Part shown: positions 1-5,468 of the stretch, piece by piece | How positions within the stretch are numbered: the stretch's first letter is position 1 | Layout: each line of letters starts with the position of its first letter | DNA from: an uncultured Burkholderiaceae bacterium | Lineage (GTDB): Bacteria > Pseudomonadota > Gammaproteobacteria > Burkholderiales > Burkholderiaceae | DNA length: 5,468 nucleotides | Assembly: GCA_937862845.1 (NCBI GenBank) | Contig: CALMCK010000227.1 | Location: 1-5,468, forward strand | Direction of reading: 5' to 3' | Notes under the pieces: generated by a model | What the model saw: only the letters and a program-made list of their open reading frames with translations | What the model was told of the DNA's origin: nothing | Databases searched by the model: none | Position numbers and translations under genes: made by a program

Positions 1-489
1 ACCAAAGTCATGCTCATCAGCGGTGACAAAGCCGATGTGGTCGAGCCATTCGCCGCCGCACTCAACATCGAACATGTCTACAGCGATGCCACGCCGAGCG
101 ATAAACTCGCTCGCATCATCGATTTGCAAAAAGCAAAGCACATCGTCGCCATGACCGGTGACGGCCTGAACGACGCGCCTGTGCTCAAACAGGCCGATGT
201 CGCACTGGCGATGGGGCACGGCAGCGGCCTCGCGCAGATGCAGGCCGATATGATTGTACAATCGGGCAGCCTCGATGATGTATATGCCGCGCACGTCATC
301 GCATTGCGCGCCCGCCGTTTGACTTGGCAGAACCTTGCATGGGCTCTGTTGTATAATGGCATCGCGATACCGCTGGCCGTCATGGGCGCGGTCACGCCGT
401 TGGTGGCCAGCATTGGCATGGCCGTCAGCTCTCTCATCGTGGTGGGCAACTCACTGCGGGTGTTGAACCCAATTAAAGACTTGGATTGA
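1..489 (+). CDS. ccoI: Heavy-metal P1B-type ATPase, C-terminal part (CcoI/FixI-like Cu+ transporter), cut by window start
   Basis: This is the last 162 residues of an inner-membrane copper-transporting P-type ATPase; the open frame continues off the left edge. The hinge signature TGDGLNDAP (residues 52-60 of the visible part, Asp54 and Asp58) and the upstream ISGD motif belong to the ATP-binding/P domain. Two final membrane helices follow. They carry the P1B-1 metal-site residues: Tyr118-Asn119 in the segment YNGIAIPLAV, and Met140 with Ser144 in GMAVSS. These match the YN and MxxxS ligands known from CopA-type Cu+ pumps. The ending (SSLIVVGNSLR) resembles CcoI/FixI proteins. The adjacent ccoS gene supports CcoI, which supplies copper to the CuB site of cbb3 oxidase, over a detoxifying CopA. 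The P-type ATPase call is near certain; the CcoI subtype is inferred from context, because the N-terminal metal-binding domains and the CPC motif lie outside the window. Confidence 0.88.
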   Translation, partial: TKVMLISGDKADVVEPFAAALNIEHVYSDATPSDKLARIIDLQKAKHIVAMTGDGLNDAPVLKQADVALAMGHGSGLAQMQADMIVQSGSLDDVYAAHVIALRARRLTWQNLAWALLYNGIAIPLAVMGAVTPLVASIGMAVSSLIVVGNSLRVLNPIKDLD

Positions 490-493
490 TGGC

Positions 494-652
494 ATGGACA
501 TTTTGTATTTATTGATTCCGTTGAGTGTGATACTTGTTTTTTGCATCATCTATGGTTTGTGGTGGGCAGTTGACCACAATCAATTTGACAAACTCGAGCA
601 GCACGGCGACTCGATTATGTACGATGAAGAGCGCACACATGAGCAAAAATAA
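494..652 (+). CDS. ccoS: CcoS, cbb3-type cytochrome oxidase assembly protein (52 aa)
   Basis: This short gene encodes a 52-residue single-span membrane protein needed for cofactor insertion and maturation of cbb3-type cytochrome c oxidase. The family plan is complete. An N-terminal helix (about residues 4-22, starting MDILYLLIPLSVILVF) is followed by the CcoS hallmark GLWWAVDHNQFDKLE (residues 21-35). A short acidic, charged cytoplasmic tail then carries the IMYDEE stretch, equivalent to the usual ILxDD. The ATG lies 4 nt after the ccoI stop and has no strong Shine-Dalgarno sequence, so translational coupling to ccoI is likely. Its 3' end overlaps the next gene by 14 nt. The ccoI-ccoS order is the classic arrangement in cco clusters. 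The gene is easily missed because of its size. Confidence 0.93.
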   Translation: MDILYLLIPLSVILVFCIIYGLWWAVDHNQFDKLEQHGDSIMYDEERTHEQK

Positions 653-1019
653 ACCCATGGACTATGAGGCTTGGCGCGCTTTTTTCTTGTCCATGCCCGC
701 CGCCGTCGAAGACATGCCGTTTGGCCCAGAAGCGCTGGTGTATAAAGTCGCTGGCAAAATGTTTGGGCTATTAGCATGGATGGAAGAACCGCTGTGGATG
801 AACCTTAAATGTGAGCCCAACCTCGCATTGTCATTGCGCGATCAATACAGCGCCGTGGCCGCAGGCTACCACATGAATAAAAAACACTGGAATACCGTCA
901 CGCTCGACGGCTCGGTTGATGATGAGTCGGTCAAAGAGTGGGTGCGCGCGTCGTATGATTTGATTTATTTGGCGTTGCCAAAAAAGACACAGCGAGAGAT
1001 GCAAAATAATAGAGCGTAA
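639..1019 (+). CDS. MmcQ/YjbR family protein (126 aa)
   Basis: This encodes a small, probably cytoplasmic protein of the MmcQ/YjbR family, which has a double-wing DNA-binding-like fold and no firmly established function. Family marks are the early MPFGPEALVYKVAGKMFGL block (residues 26-44), the GYHMNKKHWNTVTLDG block (about 76-91), and a C-terminal helix ending in YLALPKKTQREM. The length (126 aa) is normal for the family. I chose the ATG at 639 because a purine-rich GAAGAG (626-631) sits 7 nt upstream. An ATG at 657 (starting MDYEAW) also fits the family but lacks an evident ribosome binding site. The frame is open back to about 534, but that part reads through ccoS in another frame and is not family-like. 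The 14-nt overlap with ccoS suggests co-transcription. There is no known functional link with cbb3 oxidase. Confidence 0.88.
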   Translation: MSKNKPMDYEAWRAFFLSMPAAVEDMPFGPEALVYKVAGKMFGLLAWMEEPLWMNLKCEPNLALSLRDQYSAVAAGYHMNKKHWNTVTLDGSVDDESVKEWVRASYDLIYLALPKKTQREMQNNRA

Positions 1020-1046
1020 ACGTAATAATATAAAGTCTCAAATGTT

Positions 1047-1655
1047 TCAACAAGGCTGAGAAATGAGTTCACTTACTCGCTGCAAAACCTCATTGTAATG
1101 TTGAATGATGGGCAGACTCCGCGCCGCTTGTGCGGTTTCAAGTGACGGGCGAAACAAAAAACCTTGATGTGCTGCGGTCAACATGCCAATGTCGTTGAAC
1201 GCATCACCAATCGCGAGCGTCTTAAAACCACGTTTATTCAGCCGTTCAACCACTTCATGCTTACCACTTCTGCTGTAATGCGCATGTGAAATGCGGTTGT
1301 CGCTGTCGGTGATGAGGGTGTGGCACTCAATCGACGGACTGCCCAGCTTCAACCACAGTGGCTTGACCATTTCAAAAAATGCATCTGACACCAAAATCAC
1401 TTGGCAGTGCTGCGCCAAATGCGCCAAAAATGCAGCGGCGCCTTCATACGGTTTTAAACTGGCGACGATGTTTTGAATGTCGTTTAAGGTTTTATGGTGT
1501 TGGTTCAATATTTCAATCCGCCGCGCCACCAGTTTCGTGTAATTCGGCTCTTCTCTTGTTGTGATGGCGAGTTCGTTAATGCCCAATTTTTCAGCAATTA
1601 ATGGCCACATCTCAGGTATTAAAACCCCTTCCATATCGATACACACGGCCAACAT
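1047..1655 (-). CDS. thrH: ThrH: HAD-family phosphoserine phosphatase / homoserine phosphotransferase
   Basis: This 202-residue cytoplasmic HAD enzyme closely resembles Pseudomonas ThrH, which hydrolyses phosphoserine and can transfer its phosphate to homoserine. Motif I is IDMEGVLIPEMW with nucleophile Asp7 and, as in ThrH, Glu9 in place of the usual second Asp. Motif II is ILVSDAFFE with Ser90. The motif III lysine is probably Lys132 in SGKHE. Motif IV is IGDAFND with Asp151 and Asp155. The ThrH-typical segments ITTREEPNY and DIQNIVASLKPYEGA are present. I place the start at 1655 rather than the in-frame ATG at 1661, because AAGGA (1662-1666) directly abuts the upstream ATG but lies 6 nt from this one, and the protein then begins as ThrH does (MxxxCxDxEG). 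It lies 12 nt downstream of the exporter gene, as an apparent operon. The family is certain; whether the role here is serine or threonine metabolism is unresolved. Confidence 0.92.
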   Translation of the reverse strand: MLAVCIDMEGVLIPEMWPLIAEKLGINELAITTREEPNYTKLVARRIEILNQHHKTLNDIQNIVASLKPYEGAAAFLAHLAQHCQVILVSDAFFEMVKPLWLKLGSPSIECHTLITDSDNRISHAHYSRSGKHEVVERLNKRGFKTLAIGDAFNDIGMLTAAHQGFLFRPSLETAQAARSLPIIQHYNEVLQRVSELISQPC

Positions 1656-1661
1656 GGTCAT

Positions 1662-1666
1662 TCCTT
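1662..1666 (-). promoter_or_regulatory. Shine-Dalgarno sequence that decides the thrH start
   Basis: On the minus strand the sequence is AAGGA followed by ATGACCATG. The first ATG (1661) touches the Shine-Dalgarno sequence with zero spacing and would be poorly used. The second, in-frame ATG (1655) has an ideal 6-nt spacer. The site lies between the exporter stop and thrH, so thrH has its own good ribosome binding site within the apparent operon. Confidence 0.75.
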
Positions 1667-1667
1667 T

Positions 1668-2285
1668 TTAATGAGCGATGGATGAAAAAGCCAATAACCC
1701 ACCCAAAGCCGCCAGTACGCCGCCAATGGTTTGGTTAATCGGTTTTTGGCGGGCGAGCATTTTGCTGCGCAAATGTGGGGTGGAGAAAAACACACAAACC
1801 AGCCCAAACCATACCCAATGTGCGGCAGACATAAATATGCCGTAGCCGTATTGTTGCGCGATCGACGTGTTTGGTTGGACGATTTGCGTGTAGGTGGACA
1901 GCACAAATAATGTGGTTTTTGGGTTGAGTGCGTTGGTCAAAAAACCGATTTTAAGCGCGCTTACGTTGCTGATATTGGGTGGTGCGTCACCGCTTTCAGG
2001 CATGACCTCGCCACTAAAAAACGTCTGATAACCCACATAAATCAAATACAACGCGCCGACGATTTTGAGTGCTGTGAATATTTCGGGTTGCGTGGCAATC
2101 AGCAGTCCCACGCCAATCATCGTGTAAAAAACATGCACTTGCACGCCCAGACCGATGCCCAGTGTGGTCAATAATCCCGTTTTCCGCCCGTACAGATAAC
2201 TGTTGCGCGTGACCATCGCAAAATCCGCTCCGGGGCTGATGACGGCGAGTAATGTGATGAGGGCGACTGAGATAATCTCGTTCAT
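1668..2285 (-). CDS. LysE/RhtB-family amino-acid exporter (205 aa)
   Basis: This encodes a polytopic inner-membrane efflux protein of the LysE/RhtB superfamily, which exports small amino acids such as lysine, homoserine, threonine or homoserine lactone. The family-defining N-terminus is present: a first helix (residues 4-18) leading into the SPGADFAMVTRNS motif and then the GRKTGLLTTLGIGLG loop. The second signature, TNALNPKTTLFVLS (residues 117-130), is also clear. Hydrophobic stretches at about 4-18, 40-62, 66-90, 111-135, 145-167 and 185-203 give about six spans, the usual topology, and the length is typical. It shares a divergent intergenic region with a LysR gene and precedes thrH by 12 nt. 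The start codon has only a weak GAAAG upstream. The substrate cannot be read from sequence; the thrH neighbour makes homoserine, threonine or serine reasonable guesses. Confidence 0.93.
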   Translation of the reverse strand: MNEIISVALITLLAVISPGADFAMVTRNSYLYGRKTGLLTTLGIGLGVQVHVFYTMIGVGLLIATQPEIFTALKIVGALYLIYVGYQTFFSGEVMPESGDAPPNISNVSALKIGFLTNALNPKTTLFVLSTYTQIVQPNTSIAQQYGYGIFMSAAHWVWFGLVCVFFSTPHLRSKMLARQKPINQTIGGVLAALGGLLAFSSIAH

Positions 2286-2336
2286 GGCGGGCTTTCGTGG
2301 TGGTTGGATGGTCCCATTGTGCCAGCGTGTTGCTAA

Positions 2337-2342
2337 ATTAAA
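2337..2342 (-). promoter_or_regulatory. Possible -10 element for the exporter-thrH operon
   Basis: On the minus strand TTTAAT matches the sigma-70 -10 consensus at five of six positions and lies about 52 nt before the exporter start. No good -35 hexamer stands 16-18 nt upstream. Instead that position falls inside the GATA-N11-TATC inverted repeat, which would fit an activator-dependent promoter. This is a weak call made by eye. Confidence 0.3.
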
Positions 2343-2346
2343 AATC

Positions 2347-2365
2347 GATATGTTTGCACACTATC
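2347..2365. promoter_or_regulatory. Candidate LysR-type operator (GATA-N11-TATC inverted repeat)
   Basis: Two perfect 4-nt inverted arms, GATA (2347-2350) and TATC (2362-2365), are separated by 11 bases inside the divergent lysR/exporter intergenic region. A further ATATC at 2375-2379 pairs with GATAT at 2347-2351 as a wider inverted repeat. LysR-type regulators commonly bind AT-rich, imperfect dyads with an 11-base core (T-N11-A) between divergently transcribed genes. The site lies 18 nt before the regulator's ATG, where bound protein could repress its own gene, and on the other strand overlaps the expected -35 region for the exporter. The arms are short, so chance occurrence is possible. 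Confidence 0.4.
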
Positions 2366-2383
2366 TGTGAGAAAATATCACGT

Positions 2384-3283
2384 ATGAATACCGTCAATAA
2401 ACTACCGCAGCTCAACGCTTTAAAAACATTTGAAACCGTCTCAAGGCATTTGAGCATGGTTTCTGCGGCGCGAGAGCTGTGTTTGACGCACGGCGCGGTC
2501 AGTCGCCAGATTGCTCAACTCGAGTCTCAACTTGACTTGAAGCTCTTTGTGCGGCGCAATCGGGCAATTTTTTTGACGCGTGAAGGTGTGCAATTGCAGG
2601 AGACTTGTGTGGCGGTCTTTGCTCAGTTGAGCGATGCCGTGGCGTCGATTCGTTCGACAAAAGCGGCTGCGCCGTTGGTGTTGTCGTGCGAGCCAACGAT
2701 TGCCATGCGTTGGTTGATTGCACGGCTGCCACGTTTCACGACTTTGCACCCTGAGATACCCTTGCATTTATTCACGGCTGGCGGTGCGGTGCGTTTTGCC
2801 GAGCAGGGCGTTGATTTGGCGATTCGTCGTGATGATTTCGCGATGGATGTGGGCTTGGATGTGCGGACTTTAGCAGCAGAAAAAATGGGTGTGGTGTGCT
2901 CACCGATTTTAATGGCACAAGCGAATGGTTTACTGAACGTGACGCGCTTGATGACACAAACTCGTTCAAATGCATGGCGCGACTGGGTGAGTTTGACGGG
3001 TGTTGTGTCCTTCAACCTTGATGCGCCTGCGCAAGTGTTTGAGCATTTTTATTTGAGTTTAGAGGCTGCCGGTGCCGGTTTGGGGGCGGCTATCGCGTCG
3101 CAATATATGGTGGAGCAAGATTTACGCGACGGTCGACTGGTCGCGCCGTTTGGTTTTGTCGCGGATGGATCGAGTTATTGTTTGTTGTCCAATACACCGA
3201 TTGACGCGGATGAGCGCAAGCGCGTGTTTTTGGACTGGTTGCGTGGTGAGTTTTTGGAAAGCGCTTGTTTGCATGAACGATAA
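2384..3283 (+). CDS. LysR-family transcriptional regulator (GcvA-like, 299 aa)
   Basis: This encodes a cytoplasmic DNA-binding regulator of normal LysR length. The N-terminal winged helix-turn-helix covers about residues 8-68: LPQLNALKTFETVSRHLS, then AARELCLTHGAVSRQIAQLE with the recognition helix near 34-47, then the wing LKLFVRRNRAIFLTREG. This pattern is that of the GcvA/AmpR-like branch. The effector-binding domain starts near residue 97 (LVLSCEPTIAMRWL) and includes FAEQGVDLAIRRDD and the late block EAAGAGLGAAIASQYMVEQDLRDGRLV, both typical. I chose the ATG at 2384, with GTGAGA about 11 nt upstream; a TTG at 2354 is in frame but has no ribosome binding site, and its extra ten residues would overlap the candidate operator. 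The gene is divergent from the exporter-thrH pair, which it most likely controls together with itself. The effector is probably an amino acid, by inference only. Confidence 0.93.
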   Translation: MNTVNKLPQLNALKTFETVSRHLSMVSAARELCLTHGAVSRQIAQLESQLDLKLFVRRNRAIFLTREGVQLQETCVAVFAQLSDAVASIRSTKAAAPLVLSCEPTIAMRWLIARLPRFTTLHPEIPLHLFTAGGAVRFAEQGVDLAIRRDDFAMDVGLDVRTLAAEKMGVVCSPILMAQANGLLNVTRLMTQTRSNAWRDWVSLTGVVSFNLDAPAQVFEHFYLSLEAAGAGLGAAIASQYMVEQDLRDGRLVAPFGFVADGSSYCLLSNTPIDADERKRVFLDWLRGEFLESACLHER

Positions 3284-3339
3284 AAGACAATGGTTTGTTG
3301 TGAACTGCTGCTTTCTGGCGCATTTTATCAAAAAGGCTC

Positions 3340-3348
3340 TGTTATAAT
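3340..3348 (+). promoter_or_regulatory. Extended -10 promoter upstream of purL
   Basis: The sequence TGT-TATAAT is a perfect sigma-70 -10 hexamer (3343-3348) preceded by the TG dinucleotide of an extended -10 element. No TTGACA-like hexamer stands 16-18 nt upstream (GCATTT and similar), which extended -10 promoters tolerate. Transcription would start near 3355 and give a leader of about 92 nt before purL. It lies in the only sizeable gap on this strand, after the lysR stop, so it is the natural purL promoter. I see no PurR-type palindrome of the E. coli kind (ACGCAAACGTTTGCGT) around it. Confidence 0.7.
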
Positions 3349-3354
3349 AGCGGC

Positions 3355-3446
3355 TTATTTTAGGTGTGAGTGCGGTTTGGTTTTCTTGCGGTTTTTGTTT
3401 TTTATCTGTTGTTTGATGTACTTTTTTAATTATCAATAGGATTTCA
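3355..3446 (+). other. U-rich, A-poor 5' leader of purL
   Basis: The predicted untranslated leader of about 92 nt is dominated by T and G. From 3371 to 3403 there is no A at all. That part contains an imperfect two-copy, 16-nt tandem repeat beginning TGCGGTTT at 3371 and 3387 (12 of 16 positions alike), then T-runs at 3398-3403 and 3422-3427. I see no convincing hairpin or known riboswitch core. The leader ends with AGGA (3438-3441) five bases before the purL ATG, a good ribosome binding site. A low-structure leader favouring ribosomal protein S1 loading is a possible reading. Confidence 0.4.
3371..3402 (+). repeat. Imperfect two-copy 16-nt tandem repeat in the purL leader
   Basis: The two units start at 3371 and 3387, each with TGCGGTTT followed by a T-rich half. 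They agree at 12 of 16 positions by my alignment. The T-rich composition makes some similarity expected by chance, so this may be simple sequence drift rather than a functional site. Confidence 0.4.
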
Positions 3447-5468
3447 ATGTCGGTCATTACTCTTTTGCACGGCTCGCGTGCGTTGTCTGATTTTCGTGTG
3501 TCGCGTTTGCTGGCCCGTTTTGCCCCTCTGAACCTCGATATAGTCGGGGTTCAGTCGCGTTTTGTGCATTACATCTGGTCGGCTGAGCCTTTGTCTGCAC
3601 GTGATTTGGAGGTGTTGAATGGCTTGCTGGCGTATGGCGAGGCGGGCATTGATGCGACGGTGGCGCGAGTGGACTTGACGGTGGTGCCTCGTTTGGGCAC
3701 GATTTCACCATGGGCGAGTAAAGCGACGGACATTGCGCACAATGCGGGGCTGACCAATGTGCGACGGATTGAGCGCGGGATTGAGTATGGCTTGGTGATG
3801 AAGTCGGGCGTACTTGGCTCGCCGCTCGGTGCTAAAAACTTGTCCGATGTCACGTGGCAACAGGCCAGCGCGTTGATGCATGACCGCATGACAGAGTCGG
3901 TTTTTAAGGGCGCGTTTGACGGGGTGGCGCTGTTCAATGATTTGGTGAGCCAGCCTTTGCAGACGATTGCGGTGTTGGCGGACGGTAAATCGGCGTTGGA
4001 AAAAGCGAATGTGGCGCTCGGTCTGGCATTGTCGGACGATGAAGTCGATTATTTGCTCGATGCGTATTTGACATTGAATCGCGATCCGACGGATGTGGAG
4101 CTCATGATGTTTGCGCAGGCAAACTCCGAGCATTGCCGCCATAAAATTTTCAATGCCGATTTCATCATCGACGGCGTTGAGCAGCCGATGGGTTTGTTTA
4201 AAATGATTCGCAACACACATCAGCTCAACCCCGCAGGTGACATCGTCGCGTATGACGACAATGCGGCCGTGATGGCAGGCGATGTGACGCAACGGTTTTA
4301 TCCCGATGCGGGCGGCGTGTACCGCGCGAATGAAACTTTGACGCACACGCTGATGAAGGTGGAGACGCACAATCACCCGACCGCGATTGCGCCGTTTTCG
4401 GGGGCGGCGACGGGCTCGGGTGGCGAGATTCGCGACGAAGGTGCGACGGGGCAGGGCAGTAAGCCGAAAGTCGGTTTGACGGGTTTCACTGTCTCGAATT
4501 TACATTTACCCGATGCGCCGCGCGCGTGGGAAATCAACCACGGCAAGCCAGAGCGCATCGTCTCAGCGCTGGACATCATGCTCGAAGGGCCGATTGGCGG
4601 GGCGGCGTTTAACAATGAATTCGGCCGCGCGAATCTGGCTGGCTACTTCCGCACATTTGAGCAGCCTGTCGGCGACGTGGTGTACGGTTACCACAAGCCG
4701 ATTATGATTGCGGGCGGCATCGGCAGCATTGACGACATGCACATCGGTAAAAAAGACATTCCCGAAGGCGCGTTGCTCATCCAACTCGGTGGACCCGGCA
4801 TGAAAATCGGACTGGGCGGCGGCGCGGCATCCTCGATGGGCGCTGGCTCAAACAGCGCTGCGCTTGATTTTGACTCGGTGCAACGCGGCAACCCAGAAAT
4901 TCAACGGCGCGCGCAAGAAGTCATTGACCACTGCTGGCAACTCGGCGCGGCCAATCCGATTTTGTCGATTCATGATGTCGGCGCGGGTGGCATCTCGAAT
5001 GCGTTTCCAGAAATCGTCCACGGCGCAGAGCGCGGCGCGATTTTTGATTTGAATAAAGTTGATTTGGAAGAATCTGGTTTAAGCCCGCGCGAGATTTGGA
5101 GCAATGAAGCACAAGAGCGTTATGTCATGGCGATTTTACCAGCCTCGCTTGAGTTGTTCGCCTCGTTTTGCGAACGCGAACGCTGCCCATTCGCCGTCAT
5201 CGGCACCGCCACGGAAGCACAGCAGCTCAAAGTTTTGGACACGCGCAGCGACGTGACGAACCCGTGTGATCCTGTCGATATGCCGATGAATGTCTTGCTC
5301 GGCAAACCACCGAAAATGACGCGCGATGTCAAACGCGTGGTGACAACGGGTGCGCCACTCGACGTGGTCGGACTGGATTTAGAAACGCTCACGCTTGAGG
5401 TCTTGCGCCACCCGACGGTTGCCTCGAAGTCATTTCTCATCACGATTGGCGACCGCAGCGTGGGTGGC
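3447..5468 (+). CDS. purL: Phosphoribosylformylglycinamidine synthase (FGAM synthase), N-terminal part, cut by window end
   Basis: PurL catalyses the ATP- and glutamine-dependent conversion of FGAR to FGAM, the fourth step of purine synthesis in the cytoplasm. The 674 visible codons are uninterrupted and follow the long single-chain form, normally about 1,300 residues. The N-terminal domain holds TISPWASKATDIAHN (85-99). The linker and first synthase domain hold FAQANSEHCRHKIFNADF with His229, the counterpart of the conserved active-site His in Salmonella PurL. Next come KVETHNHPTAI (304-314), GSGGEIRDEGATG (323-335), the first C-terminal AIRS-like domain with LGGPGMKIGLGGGAASSM (447-464) and IHDVGAGGISNA (508-519), then WSNEAQERYV (551-560) and LLGKPPKMTRDV. 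The second synthase half and the glutaminase domain would lie beyond the edge. The ATG has AGGA five bases upstream. The gene appears to be transcribed alone from its own promoter. Confidence 0.98.
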   Translation, partial: MSVITLLHGSRALSDFRVSRLLARFAPLNLDIVGVQSRFVHYIWSAEPLSARDLEVLNGLLAYGEAGIDATVARVDLTVVPRLGTISPWASKATDIAHNAGLTNVRRIERGIEYGLVMKSGVLGSPLGAKNLSDVTWQQASALMHDRMTESVFKGAFDGVALFNDLVSQPLQTIAVLADGKSALEKANVALGLALSDDEVDYLLDAYLTLNRDPTDVELMMFAQANSEHCRHKIFNADFIIDGVEQPMGLFKMIRNTHQLNPAGDIVAYDDNAAVMAGDVTQRFYPDAGGVYRANETLTHTLMKVETHNHPTAIAPFSGAATGSGGEIRDEGATGQGSKPKVGLTGFTVSNLHLPDAPRAWEINHGKPERIVSALDIMLEGPIGGAAFNNEFGRANLAGYFRTFEQPVGDVVYGYHKPIMIAGGIGSIDDMHIGKKDIPEGALLIQLGGPGMKIGLGGGAASSMGAGSNSAALDFDSVQRGNPEIQRRAQEVIDHCWQLGAANPILSIHDVGAGGISNAFPEIVHGAERGAIFDLNKVDLEESGLSPREIWSNEAQERYVMAILPASLELFASFCERERCPFAVIGTATEAQQLKVLDTRSDVTNPCDPVDMPMNVLLGKPPKMTRDVKRVVTTGAPLDVVGLDLETLTLEVLRHPTVASKSFLITIGDRSVGG

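Noticed and set aside
352..357. Perfect TATAAT inside ccoI as a possible internal promoter for ccoS
   Set aside because: These bases are the Tyr-Asn codons of the conserved metal-binding helix. The nearest -35-like sequence (TTGCAT, 335-340) is only 11 bases away, and no extended TG is present.
534..638. N-terminal extension of the MmcQ-like gene back to 534
   Set aside because: This stretch is the ccoS coding region read in another frame. The translated extension is Ser/Thr-rich and unlike the family, whose members begin near residue 1 of the shorter call.
1020..1061. Possible bidirectional terminator between the convergent MmcQ-like and thrH genes
   Set aside because: Only a 5-bp arm pair (TCTCA at 1036-1040, TGAGA at 1057-1061) with a 16-base loop and no T-run can be found, and it extends into thrH coding sequence. 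It is too weak to call.
2354..2383. TTG start for the LysR gene ten codons upstream of the ATG
   Set aside because: There is no ribosome binding site before it, it would run through the candidate operator, and the ATG at 2384 gives a normal LysR N-terminus.
3284..3339. Rho-independent terminator after the LysR gene
   Set aside because: I found no GC-rich stem followed by a T-run between the lysR stop and the purL promoter. Termination may be Rho-dependent or absent.
3355..3446. Purine riboswitch or PurR box in the purL leader
   Set aside because: I see no three-way-junction core or conserved loop sequences, and no ACGCAAACGTTTGCGT-like palindrome.
3705..4376. A 223-codon open frame on the minus strand inside purL
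   Set aside because: It lies wholly opposite well-conserved purL coding sequence, and its product is rich in His, Arg and Ile without any recognisable domain. GC-biased third positions of purL explain the absence of stops.

Overview
The window reads as ordinary proteobacterial chromosome with moderate GC. I infer a beta- or gammaproteobacterium, most likely Burkholderiales-like. The reasons are a ccoI-ccoS oxidase-maturation pair, a ThrH-type HAD enzyme, a LysR/LysE-family divergent pair and a long single-chain PurL. I assigned this by recognising protein families, not by a database search, so the genus is open. Six of the seven genes are intact or run off an edge without damage. I see no mobile element, CRISPR array, rRNA or tRNA, and no stretch over 300 bases lacks a gene.

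Left block (1-1019, + strand). The C-terminal end of a heavy-metal P1B-type ATPase, best read as CcoI/FixI, is followed after 4 nt by a tiny ccoS gene (52 aa). A MmcQ/YjbR-family gene then overlaps the ccoS end by 14 nt. CcoI and CcoS both serve assembly of cbb3-type cytochrome c oxidase, so the structural ccoNOQP genes probably lie to the left of the window. The MmcQ-like gene appears to be a translationally coupled passenger of unknown function.

Middle block (1047-3283). On the minus strand lie a LysE/RhtB-family amino-acid exporter and, 12 nt downstream, ThrH (phosphoserine phosphatase / homoserine phosphotransferase family). They are transcribed divergently from a GcvA-like LysR regulator on the plus strand. 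The intergenic region of about 98 bp holds a GATA-N11-TATC inverted repeat suited to LysR binding. The simplest reading is a LysR-controlled two-gene unit that exports and phosphorylates a small amino acid, with homoserine, threonine or serine as candidates. The substrate is inference.

Right block (3284-5468, + strand). A perfect extended -10 promoter (TGT-TATAAT) precedes a U-rich leader of about 92 nt and the start of purL, the purine-synthesis enzyme FGAM synthase. The reading frame is open for 674 codons and leaves the window, covering roughly half of the usual length.

I found no clearly new biological system. The points most worth a second look are the LysR / exporter / ThrH module, the small ccoS gene with its overlapping neighbour, the corrected thrH start, and the A-poor purL leader.
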